From: Bacteroidales bacterium
GTDB taxonomy: Bacteria; Bacteroidota; Bacteroidia; Bacteroidales; JAADJA01
NCBI GenBank assembly: GCA_029934735.1
Contig: JAOZLR010000161.1
Span: forward strand, 1-5,036
Length of the DNA: 5,036 nucleotides
Direction: 5' to 3'
A program made the position numbers and the translations under genes. Every line of letters begins with the position of its first letter. Positions within the stretch are counted from its first letter, which is position 1. This document shows, in pieces, positions 1-5,036 of this stretch. The notes under the pieces were generated by a model. That model was not told where the DNA came from and searched no databases. It saw only the letters and a program-made list of their open reading frames with translations.

Positions 1-190
1 TATTTGACATTTTAGCCATTCAAGGATTTCTTATAAAAGGCCATCGCCAATTTGCCGTACATCCTTATCAGATGTGTATGATTTCTAATGAGATATTTTT
101 ATATGCTTTATCTAGTTGATGTTCTTTGGGAGTTAGATTGAAAAATTCATATATTTGAACCGAAATTAGAACAATACGATTTCTAGGATG
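1..190 (-). other. Left-edge stretch without an intact gene; possible decayed coding remnant
   Basis: No complete gene is visible here. On the minus strand, 190 to 68 is an open stretch of 40 codons, entered after a stop and lacking a clear start. Its translation has ordinary protein composition (for example NLTPKEHQLDKAY) and ends at a TGA. Immediately afterwards another minus-strand frame, from about 75 down to base 1, reads TSDKDVRQIGDGLL, then a TAA at 33-31, then EILEWLKCQI. Joining the two frames with one indel would give a plausible charged protein C-terminus, so this may be the eroded end of a gene. I do not recognise the family. The + strand also has a 38-codon open stretch (3-119) with less protein-like composition. 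Chance open frames in AT-rich DNA are an equally fair explanation. Confidence 0.2.
125..157 (+). promoter_or_regulatory. Candidate Bacteroidota-type promoter for the NTF2-like gene
   Basis: TATATTTG at 150-157 is an exact match to the Bacteroidota -7 consensus TAnnTTTG. TTTG at 125-128 lies 21 bases upstream, which fits the -33 element and the usual spacing of about 19-21. Transcription would begin near base 164 and leave a leader of roughly 60 bases before the ATG at 226. The element lies over the possible decayed minus-strand fragment, so it serves the + strand gene only. The call rests on motif and spacing alone. Confidence 0.55.
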
Positions 191-225
191 TTAAACTACT
201 AATCAAAAGTTAAAAATTGATAATT

Positions 226-684
226 ATGATAACAAAAAAAGAAGTACTGGCAGCACAGAAAGCCTGGGGGAATGCACTTGTTAAGATTGGTAGCCTTAAA
301 ACCAATATGGCGCTTTGTGAAAAAGAAGCTGAAATACAGATCAAAAAACTTTATGCAGTTGACGAAAAGGAAATCCTTTTCAAACCTACTAAAGCAGCTG
401 AAATTCAGTTTCGTCCAACATTGGAAGCCGCAAAATCATATTTCATAGGAGGAAGTGAAAAATATCCTGAAGATCATGGCTTTGCTCTGCAGCCCTGGAC
501 AAAAGTACGGTTTGAGAACATAGGAATGATATTGGAGAAAAACAGAGCAATTGCAATGGGAAATTATTATTTTACGGATTTGAATGAAGACGAAATGAAA
601 GTAGAATATACTTTTGGTTACATAATAACAGATGATGGTTTGAAAATTGACCTGCATCACTCTTCACTGCCGTATAGTGTGTAG
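226..684 (+). CDS. NTF2/SnoaL-like family protein of unknown function
   Basis: The protein is 152 aa, with no signal peptide or membrane segment, so it is probably cytosolic. ATG 226 is preferred over an in-frame TTG at 217, because an ATG preceded by A-rich sequence is the normal start context here. The fold looks like a small alpha+beta cone: an N-terminal helix (residues 4-44, ITKKEVLAAQKAWG onward), then strands ending in VEYTFGY (126-132) and LHHSSLPY (143-150). The segments EDHGFALQPW (82-91) and MGNYYFTD (111-118) are the sort of conserved blocks that line the pocket in NTF2/SnoaL-like proteins. As I recall, relatives are sometimes labelled phosphoribosyl-AMP cyclohydrolase, but the aspartate cluster and cysteines of HisI are absent, so I reject that name. 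It is preceded by a good promoter and followed by a repeat element. The ligand or reaction is unknown. The ORF is secure; the fold assignment is inference. Confidence 0.8.
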   Translation: MITKKEVLAAQKAWGNALVKIGSLKTNMALCEKEAEIQIKKLYAVDEKEILFKPTKAAEIQFRPTLEAAKSYFIGGSEKYPEDHGFALQPWTKVRFENIGMILEKNRAIAMGNYYFTDLNEDEMKVEYTFGYIITDDGLKIDLHHSSLPYSV

Positions 685-709
685 TTGTTCAAATGTCCGT
701 TTTTTTTTA

Positions 710-757
710 ATGCGACAAGCGTCCACTATCTTATGCGACAAGCGCCCATGCTTGTCG
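710..757. repeat. Intergenic repeat: one half copy plus one full hairpin (REP-like)
   Basis: A 16-base unit, ATGCGACAAGCGTCCA, occurs at 710-725 and again with one change (C for T at the 13th base) at 733-748. The copies start 23 bases apart. The second copy continues into an inverted repeat: CGACAAGC (736-743) pairs with GCTTGTCG (750-757) over a 6-base loop, with a further G-T pair possible outside. The first copy has only the left arm. The arms are GC-rich against an AT-rich background. It resembles a repetitive extragenic palindrome rather than a terminator: no T-run follows the hairpin on the + strand, and the T-run at 700-708 precedes it. Whether it is repeated elsewhere in the genome cannot be seen here. 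Confidence 0.6.
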
Positions 758-779
758 TTAATCATTACAAAAATTGATT

Positions 780-1400
780 ATGAGCATATTTCATTATTTT
801 TCAAAAGATGAGGACAAAAGGGCAAAGTTCATTTTTAACCTGATAGCTCCCGTTTACGGTTTGATAGATAAGTCTATTAAACAGGAGTATATAGGTATGG
901 TGGCTTTGCTTAATGAAAATATTCCATTGAAAAAGTTGACTGCACTTGATGTGGGTTCCGGGACAGGCGCATGGTTAGCAGCTATTGACGAGCATGGATT
1001 ATCTAAAGCTCATGGTGTTGATTTTTCTAAAAAGATGGTTTATCAGGCTAAAAAGAACCACCCTGAATTAACCTTTGAACAGGGGAGTGGTGAGGATCTT
1101 AAAATGTTTGAAGATAATTCTTTTGATCTTGTGACAGCTTCTTTTGTATTGCATGGTATGAAAAAAGACAAGCGCACCCGTGTTTTGTCTGAGATGAAGC
1201 GTGTTGCCAAACGATATGTCGTGATTCACGATTTTTACAAAAAGACTTCTCCCGCAATCCAAATACTGGAATTTCTGGAGAGAAGTGATTACATAAATTT
1301 CAAAAAGGGCTTCGATGAGGAGATGAAATACTTTTTTGCCAAAACAAAAATTCTCTATTCCGAAAATGGAAACGGGCTGTATGTGGGAATAAATGAATAA
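780..1400 (+). CDS. Class I SAM-dependent methyltransferase, UbiE/MenG-like
   Basis: The protein is 206 aa, soluble, and predicted to transfer a methyl group from S-adenosylmethionine to an unidentified small molecule. The start is ATG 780; a TTG two codons earlier is unlikely. Motif I is clear as LDVGSGTGAW (56-65), the glycine-rich SAM loop. D81 in GVDFS fits the acidic residue that binds the SAM ribose. GEDL (104-107) sits where the adenine-contacting acidic residue falls, and SFDLVTASFVLHG (114-126) is the motif IV/post-IV strand and helix. The N-terminal FNLIAPVYGLIDK (19-31) resembles the opening of UbiE/MenG quinone methyltransferases. The protein is shorter than a typical UbiE (about 240-250 aa) and its C-terminus is divergent, so I assign no gene symbol. 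It lies 95 bases after the NTF2-like gene, separated by the repeat element, and converges on the DUF4956 gene. No clear promoter of its own is visible, so readthrough from the gene before it is possible. The fold is certain, the substrate unknown. Confidence 0.88.
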   Translation: MSIFHYFSKDEDKRAKFIFNLIAPVYGLIDKSIKQEYIGMVALLNENIPLKKLTALDVGSGTGAWLAAIDEHGLSKAHGVDFSKKMVYQAKKNHPELTFEQGSGEDLKMFEDNSFDLVTASFVLHGMKKDKRTRVLSEMKRVAKRYVVIHDFYKKTSPAIQILEFLERSDYINFKKGFDEEMKYFFAKTKILYSENGNGLYVGINE

Positions 1401-1412
1401 TTATAATGGGAT

Positions 1413-1434
1413 TTTCTGAAGCTGGAATCAGGAA
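1413..1434 (+). terminator. Weak hairpin between convergent genes
   Basis: TTTCTGA (1413-1419) can pair with TCAGGAA (1428-1434), giving a 7-bp stem with one G-U pair and an 8-base loop. It lies in the 37-base gap between the convergent methyltransferase and DUF4956 genes. On the + strand no T-run follows. On the minus strand the G-U becomes an A-C mismatch, and only a loosely T-rich stretch follows. It could help end transcription of the methyltransferase gene, but the evidence is thin. Confidence 0.2.
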
Positions 1435-1437
1435 TAT

Positions 1438-2121
1438 CTAAAATGAGGTATCTGTATCGTCCTCATCAAAGAAAAGATTCACATTTAGAATCTGATTAAA
1501 CTCATCTAATTCTCTAAGTAACTCGCTGCTTTTATTTTTATTCTTAAAACTTACATGGTAAAAAATTTCCATATTTTTATCACCCAGGTTTTTCATATTT
1601 ACCATTCGAAGCTTTTTGCAATGTTTTCTTAAGATTGACTCAAGGCTTGATTCATTCTCAGGAGTTGATACAAATGCTACCTGCAATAAATACTCCCTTT
1701 TTCTTGGTGCACCGAAATTAAAAGTTACAAGAACAACAGCAATAATACTAATTGTAATCGTGCTAACTAACGCTATTAGATGGAGACCAACTCCAGAGGC
1801 CATACCAACAGCAAGCGAGAAAAAGATGAAAACAATATCCTGAACATCTCTTACAGCTGTTCTAAAACGGATAATCGACATAGCACCTACTAATCCAAAT
1901 GCTCGCGCCAGATTGTTGCCAATAACCAACATCACTAAAGAGGTTACTAATGCCAGAAGTACTAGTGAGTTGACATAAGTTACCGAATAGCTTGGACCTT
2001 TATAAATAAATCTGTAAACAACAGCTATGATAATACCGCATACCAAAGCAACCATCAAATTGGTAAACACATCTAAAATAGTTACAGGAAATAGCTCAAT
2101 ATTTTGAAATTGATCAAACAT
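1438..2121 (-). CDS. DUF4956 membrane protein, partner of the VTC protein
   Basis: This 227-aa inner-membrane protein is the last gene of the adaptor-VTC-DUF4956 operon, 11 bases after the VTC gene. The N-terminal half is strongly hydrophobic. Likely membrane segments lie at about residues 16-38, 50-68, 95-113 and 114-136. Between the second and third is the family's hallmark stretch, with FGLVGAMSIIRFRTAVRD (75-92) followed by QDIVFIF, placing R85, R87 and R91 beside the membrane. Residues about 143-218 form a soluble C-terminal domain with alternating strands and helices, resembling the ACT/ferredoxin-like tail of MgtC-type proteins. The tail ends in an acidic DEDDTD run (219-224). DUF4956 proteins recur beside VTC-domain polyphosphate polymerases and sometimes CotH kinases in bacteria. 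That genomic association is known; the biochemical role is not. I infer a membrane anchor or conduit for the polymer the VTC protein makes. Confidence 0.88.
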   Translation of the reverse strand: MFDQFQNIELFPVTILDVFTNLMVALVCGIIIAVVYRFIYKGPSYSVTYVNSLVLLALVTSLVMLVIGNNLARAFGLVGAMSIIRFRTAVRDVQDIVFIFFSLAVGMASGVGLHLIALVSTITISIIAVVLVTFNFGAPRKREYLLQVAFVSTPENESSLESILRKHCKKLRMVNMKNLGDKNMEIFYHVSFKNKNKSSELLRELDEFNQILNVNLFFDEDDTDTSF

Positions 2122-2132
2122 ATTATTGGATT

Positions 2133-2903
2133 TTAATAGGAATTAAACCATTTTGACCTTGTATATACTGTTGATTTCGATAAACGACTTGCAATTCTAT
2201 TTGTATCCATTGTTATTACATATTTTGATGCAGATTGTTTTTTTAAGCCAAGTCTTGAAACAACAGGAGAAAGCCATCCGGGAAAATGATTATTAAATTT
2301 CACTTCAAGAATAAAATGCCCGGGAATTGACCGCTTTGCATTTTCTTCACTATATAACTGAGACAAAGAAGGATAAGGAGAGCCCCTAAGATTTTTATCA
2401 AAAGTAATTCTGACAGTTTCATCAAATTTGCTTAAATAAGCTTCTCTTTCATAGATAACAAGAACCACAGGCCTGAGATTTTTACTGTAAACCTGATAAA
2501 AAAATCTTTTAGAGTTTTCATAGCCTTTTGGGAAACTGTCACGCAAAATGATATGTCCATTAATCCTTGATTGTCTAAAAATATCAATGGCATCTTCAAA
2601 TTTTACAGGAGCTCTGTATTTTATTATCGGGGAATCATATTTTCGTTTAATCTCTAAAAAAACTGTATTATTATTATCCTCCTTATCGTATCCTCGTAGT
2701 CTTACTTTTTTTCTGTTCTTTATTCCATCAATTTTTTCAAAGTAGAAATCATATCTTGGTGTATCAAAGTATATTGACCTTACAGTATATTGGTTACTAT
2801 CAGATGCGTCGGCAAATTTATCAACATTAACAAATGGCAGAACCATTTGCCTAAGTGTGTCAATTTTACTTTCGTGAACAATATATTTGAACTCGTGTCT
2901 CAT
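2133..2903 (-). CDS. VTC-domain polyphosphate polymerase-like protein
   Basis: This 256-aa protein is a stand-alone VTC domain of the CYTH/tunnel-fold superfamily. Eukaryotic Vtc4 uses this fold to polymerise ATP gamma-phosphate into polyphosphate, so the same reaction on the cytosolic face of the inner membrane is the best guess. The expected motifs appear in order: HEFKY (3-7); YTVRSIYFDTP (39-49); KIDGIKNRKKVRLRGY (57-72), with basic K66, R68 and R70; FLEIKRKYD (82-90), with E84, K86 and K88; YEREAY (151-156); VRITFD (164-169); FILEVKFN (197-204), with E200 and K202; and ASKY (225-228), with K227. These supply the basic tunnel and the metal-binding glutamates, and nothing essential looks missing. 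There is no SPX domain and no membrane segment, unlike yeast Vtc4, so membrane attachment would come from its neighbours. The first ATG lies 3 bases after the adaptor stop, which implies translational coupling. Another CYTH-type nucleotide or polyphosphate activity cannot be excluded. Confidence 0.9.
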   Translation of the reverse strand: MRHEFKYIVHESKIDTLRQMVLPFVNVDKFADASDSNQYTVRSIYFDTPRYDFYFEKIDGIKNRKKVRLRGYDKEDNNNTVFLEIKRKYDSPIIKYRAPVKFEDAIDIFRQSRINGHIILRDSFPKGYENSKRFFYQVYSKNLRPVVLVIYEREAYLSKFDETVRITFDKNLRGSPYPSLSQLYSEENAKRSIPGHFILEVKFNNHFPGWLSPVVSRLGLKKQSASKYVITMDTNRIASRLSKSTVYTRSKWFNSY

Positions 2904-2906
2904 TAA

Positions 2907-3962
2907 TTACAATCGAAGATGTATTCCTCTTTTTAAAAATTCAAAGATAGTAATTTTATCACAAATAACTTTACATTGAACGGCCATTCCCGGATAGATT
3001 TTGTAATTTGAATGAATAAGTGCTTTAGCAATTACCATCTGCTGGTTAGCCTGAAAATTGACATTTTCCTCCAGATCAATGAAAGATGCATCAATTCTGT
3101 TATCATAACCCGGAACTGAAAATTTTATTGCTGTAAGGTTTTTTAAATATTGGATGTTGGAAATTTTTATGGGTATTTTTAAAATATACTGACTCGTGTC
3201 AGTTACAGAAATAATAGTTTCAACATCGGTTTTAAAACTCACAAGACCGTCAATTAATGGGGTTATATAATATTGTTTTTGAAGGTTATAAAATGTCTGG
3301 ATTTCGTTTGAATAAGATTCTATCCTCCTCTCAATTAACAAGATTTCTTCTGACTTAACTCCTGTCTGTAATGAAAGTAAATCGGTATGTGCTATTTGAA
3401 CATTAATCTTTGCAAGGCTATATGAGTTCTCAGCAATTTCAAATTCTGCCATAGGAATAATACTATCCTTAAAAAGTAATGTTTGTCGTGCGAAGGTTTT
3501 TTCATCAAGTACTAATTGTTGCTTAGCATATTCAAATTTTTGTTTTGCAATATCAATAAGTTCCTTCTTTTCACCTGCTATTTTAGCATTTAGTGCGGCT
3601 TCTTCTACAGCTTTCAAATTATTCAATCGTGTCAATTCATTTTCGATGAAATAGGAACGAATGTATGCAATCGTATCACTTTTTTTTACAAAACTGTTAG
3701 ATGTCAAGCCTGCTTTTATATGTACCTCTGGAATATCGCCTCTTTCAAATATATAGCTTTTTACATTGCTCACAGAATTGGTCTTAAGATTATACAACTC
3801 ACTGGTATATGAATCGCCCTGACCTCTTTTTAAATTCCATTCTTTTGCAGGATATACGAAAGATGTTGCCTGAAAACTGTAGTGTACTTTAATTGGCAGG
3901 AATAAAACTATTACTGCTAGTAGAAGAATGATGAGGAGTATATGGCGTCTGTTAAATCTCAT
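2907..3962 (-). CDS. HlyD-type membrane fusion (periplasmic adaptor) protein
   Basis: This 351-aa protein is the first gene of the operon. A basic N-terminus (RFNRRH) and one hydrophobic segment (about residues 8-23) form an inner-membrane anchor, with the rest in the periplasm. Residues about 68-103 form the first half of a barrel-sandwich (lipoyl-like) domain. Residues 104-231 are charged and helical and fit a long alpha-hairpin coiled coil, with LLFKDSIIPMAEFEIAENSY (162-181) near its turn. ITPLIDGLVSF (233-243) re-enters the sandwich, followed by a beta-barrel region and the family's C-terminal YPGMAVQCKV (323-332). The second sandwich half looks short: the usual glycine-valine repeat before SVTDTSQY is reduced. 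Adaptors of this kind bridge an inner-membrane transporter and an outer-membrane channel, yet neither is encoded here; the next genes are VTC and DUF4956. The start is ATG 3962, about 25 bases downstream of a -7 element. The family is secure, the substrate unknown. Confidence 0.85.
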   Translation of the reverse strand: MRFNRRHILLIILLLAVIVLFLPIKVHYSFQATSFVYPAKEWNLKRGQGDSYTSELYNLKTNSVSNVKSYIFERGDIPEVHIKAGLTSNSFVKKSDTIAYIRSYFIENELTRLNNLKAVEEAALNAKIAGEKKELIDIAKQKFEYAKQQLVLDEKTFARQTLLFKDSIIPMAEFEIAENSYSLAKINVQIAHTDLLSLQTGVKSEEILLIERRIESYSNEIQTFYNLQKQYYITPLIDGLVSFKTDVETIISVTDTSQYILKIPIKISNIQYLKNLTAIKFSVPGYDNRIDASFIDLEENVNFQANQQMVIAKALIHSNYKIYPGMAVQCKVICDKITIFEFLKRGIHLRL

Positions 3963-3986
3963 TAATTATCTACGATTTATTAATTG

Positions 3987-3994
3987 CAAAAATA
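3987..3994 (-). promoter_or_regulatory. Candidate -7 promoter element of the adaptor-VTC-DUF4956 operon
   Basis: Read on the minus strand, these bases are TATTTTTG, an exact match to TAnnTTTG, placed about 25 bases before the adaptor ATG and so giving a leader of under 20 bases. The matching -33 element is weak: no TTTG occurs at the right distance. That may mean regulation by an activator or an alternative sigma factor. A second similar TATTTTG overlaps just upstream, so the exact register is uncertain. Confidence 0.45.
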
Positions 3995-4009
3995 CAAAAT
4001 AGATATTCC

Positions 4010-4030
4010 AATCTCCATTAAAGAGAGATT
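4010..4030. promoter_or_regulatory. Inverted repeat upstream of the operon promoter; possible operator or terminator
   Basis: AATCTC (4010-4015) and GAGATT (4025-4030) form a perfect 6-bp inverted repeat around a 9-base centre. As minus-strand RNA, a seventh G-U pair is possible. It covers the place where the -33 element of the adaptor operon should be and lies about 45 bases after the stop of the NifX-like gene. It may be a protein-binding site controlling the operon, or a weak terminator for the upstream operon. No T-run follows it on the minus strand, so I lean to an operator. A 6-bp arm can arise by chance. Confidence 0.25.
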
Positions 4031-4075
4031 TATTAGCAAAAAGGTTGTCTGATAATGATGAAATCAATACAAAAC

Positions 4076-4411
4076 TTAATGATCACACAAATTCACTCCT
4101 GCTACAAGTGTGCCATTAAGTAGCTGCATAACAAGTTCTTCAGGAGTAGCGATATTAACTCCAGTATAGACATTAATCCCATTCTGCAGGAAAATGTCAA
4201 TTGCTCTCTGCCCCAATCCTCCGGCTATGATATCAGTAACTCCCAAAGAGCCAAGCCATCGTGGATAGGTTCCCGGCTCGTGTGGGGGAGGAGAATGGGC
4301 TTTAGTACCTGAAATTTGATTGTTTTCTGTATCAAAAACTAAAAATTGTTCTGCATGACCGAAATGCATACTGAGTGCATTATTTGCTATAGGAACTGCT
4401 ACTTTTATCAT
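4076..4411 (-). CDS. NifX/NifB-type iron-molybdenum cofactor-binding domain protein
   Basis: This 111-aa protein is a single dinitrogenase iron-molybdenum cofactor domain with an RNase H-like alpha/beta fold. It starts with a strand, KVAVPI (3-8), followed by MHFGHAEQFLVFD (15-27) with the H16/H19 pair typical of these small proteins. PPPHEPGTYPRWLGSLG (41-57) carries H44, followed by the signature IAGGLGQRA (62-70) and GINVYTG (78-84). It ends in CDH (109-111), a further possible metal ligand. Stand-alone members occur widely in non-nitrogen-fixing anaerobes and are thought to bind or carry Fe-S or Mo-Fe-S clusters. Nothing here shows nitrogen fixation, so I would not call it nifX. It begins 14 bases after the DUF134 gene and is surely cotranscribed with it. 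No strong terminator follows before the next operon. Confidence 0.9.
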   Translation of the reverse strand: MIKVAVPIANNALSMHFGHAEQFLVFDTENNQISGTKAHSPPPHEPGTYPRWLGSLGVTDIIAGGLGQRAIDIFLQNGINVYTGVNIATPEELVMQLLNGTLVAGVNLCDH

Positions 4412-4425
4412 AATCTGCTATTTTT

Positions 4426-5001
4426 TTAATTTAAATCTCTTTTCATTTTTGTGCTACAATTGGGACAAATCATTTGCCTGCAAGGAATACCTTTTTTATG
4501 AGTGATTTTAAAATCGCATTCCGGACAAATACAAAATGCAGAATCAGTGGAGTAGCCAGTTTCAAATTTACCTTTTTCAGTACTCTCCCTAATCTGCTTG
4601 TTGATATGTACAATATTTGTTAAGTTACAGGTAGGGCAGGTTGTAAATCCTTTTGCCGAAGCCGGATATTTAAACACGCTATTGCAATCCAAACATCTGT
4701 ACCACTCATCATGCATCTCAATATTCCCACCATCTATCACAATGGATCTGTTCTCGACAAAAGCCATTGCTATTTTTTTTCTTGCATGGTCGTAAATTCT
4801 TGTAAATGTCGGGCGCGAAACATTCATCTTTTTGGCTGACTCTTCCTGAGTAAGATTATCGTAATCAGCCAAGCGTAATGCTTCATATTCCTCAAACAGC
4901 AAATTAACGGCATCCTTCAAAGAAGGTGGAGCACCAAAAGGTTTAAACCCCCTTAAAATGGGAGGCTGGTGCATTCGCCGATTTCTTTTTGGACGTGGCA
5001 T
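4426..5001 (-). CDS. DUF134 helix-turn-helix protein with two zinc-ribbon modules
   Basis: This 191-aa protein is a likely DNA-binding regulator. It opens with the DUF134 signature: MPRPKRNRR (1-9), GFKPFGAP (18-25), LFEEYEALRLAD (35-46), and a sigma-70-region-4-like helix-turn-helix, LTQEESAKKMNVSRPTFTRI (50-69). The rest is cysteine-rich. C103/C106 with C122/C125 (CLDC and CPTC) make one zinc ribbon. C157/C159/C162, C174 and C179/C182 (CPEC, IPC and CPNC) make a second. Plain DUF134 proteins are about 100-130 aa, so this is an extended form. It could sense metal, redox or Fe-S status and control its own operon with the NifX-like gene. The frame stays open upstream to the window edge, but the ATG at 4999-5001 gives the canonical N-terminus. 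A minus-strand TAA at 5021-5019 in another frame could end a preceding gene. No promoter is visible in the remaining 35 bases. Confidence 0.9.
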   Translation of the reverse strand: MPRPKRNRRMHQPPILRGFKPFGAPPSLKDAVNLLFEEYEALRLADYDNLTQEESAKKMNVSRPTFTRIYDHARKKIAMAFVENRSIVIDGGNIEMHDEWYRCLDCNSVFKYPASAKGFTTCPTCNLTNIVHINKQIRESTEKGKFETGYSTDSAFCICPECDFKITHKKGIPCRQMICPNCSTKMKRDLN

Positions 5002-5036
5002 ATTTTGCTGTTGCTTTTTTATATTCGCTTCGCTGT

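Noticed and set aside
436..660. Minus-strand open frame inside the NTF2-like gene
   Set aside because: It lies fully antisense to a well-supported gene, has low-complexity aromatic-rich composition and no family motif.
226..684. Naming the NTF2-like protein HisI (phosphoribosyl-AMP cyclohydrolase)
   Set aside because: The metal-binding aspartate cluster and cysteines of HisI are absent; the only cysteine is C31.
700..708. T-run as an intrinsic terminator of the NTF2-like gene
   Set aside because: No stem-loop precedes the nine Ts on the + strand; the GC-rich hairpin comes after them.
710..757. CRISPR array
   Set aside because: There are only two 16-base copies with a 7-base gap, no spacer-sized intervals and no cas genes.
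1068..1262. Minus-strand open frame inside the methyltransferase gene
   Set aside because: It is antisense to conserved methyltransferase motifs and has no recognisable protein features.
1616..1843. Plus-strand open frame inside the DUF4956 gene
   Set aside because: It is a shadow of the conserved membrane-protein coding frame on the other strand.
2548..2745. Plus-strand open frame inside the VTC gene
   Set aside because: It is antisense to the conserved VTC motifs; its hydrophobic look comes from the complement of charged codons.
4076..4411. Evidence for nitrogen fixation
   Set aside because: Small stand-alone NifX/NifB-type domains are common in non-fixing anaerobes, and no nitrogenase gene is present in the window.
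4598..4795. Plus-strand open frame inside the DUF134 gene
   Set aside because: It is antisense to the zinc-ribbon coding region and has no supporting motif.

Overview
This is an AT-rich window with tightly packed genes. It suggests a member of the Bacteroidota, probably an anaerobic or marine Bacteroidales/Marinilabiliales-type bacterium. Three things point there: starts preceded by A/T-rich sequence without a Shine-Dalgarno motif, two candidate promoters that fit the Bacteroidota -7 consensus TAnnTTTG, and a DUF134 + NifX-like gene pair typical of anaerobes. The taxonomic placement is inference.

The left quarter is on the + strand. Bases 1-225 hold no intact gene, only minus-strand open fragments that may be a decayed coding end, plus a good candidate promoter (125-157). 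It is followed by a 152-aa NTF2/SnoaL-like protein of unknown role (226-684), a short intergenic repeat/hairpin element (710-757), and a 206-aa class I SAM-dependent methyltransferase related to the UbiE/MenG type (780-1400).

The centre is a three-gene operon on the - strand, read from right to left: a membrane-anchored HlyD-type periplasmic adaptor (2907-3962), a VTC-domain polyphosphate-polymerase-like protein (2133-2903), and a DUF4956 membrane protein (1438-2121). The gaps between the genes are 3 and 11 bases. A TATTTTTG promoter element and an inverted repeat lie just upstream. The VTC protein keeps the basic and acidic residues that line the active-site tunnel of this family. DUF4956 proteins are recurrent genomic partners of bacterial VTC proteins. 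Together the three look like a machine that makes an anionic polymer (polyphosphate is the best guess) at the inner membrane and couples it to transport or to an envelope structure. This is the most interesting system in the window. The adaptor is the unusual member, because no transport ATPase or TolC-like gene accompanies it here.

The right end is a second - strand operon: a DUF134 helix-turn-helix protein with two cysteine-rich zinc-ribbon-like modules (4426-5001), then a small NifX/NifB-like iron-molybdenum-cofactor-binding-domain protein (4076-4411). Such pairs usually sit in Fe-S/cofactor-handling loci. The rest of this one would lie beyond the right edge.
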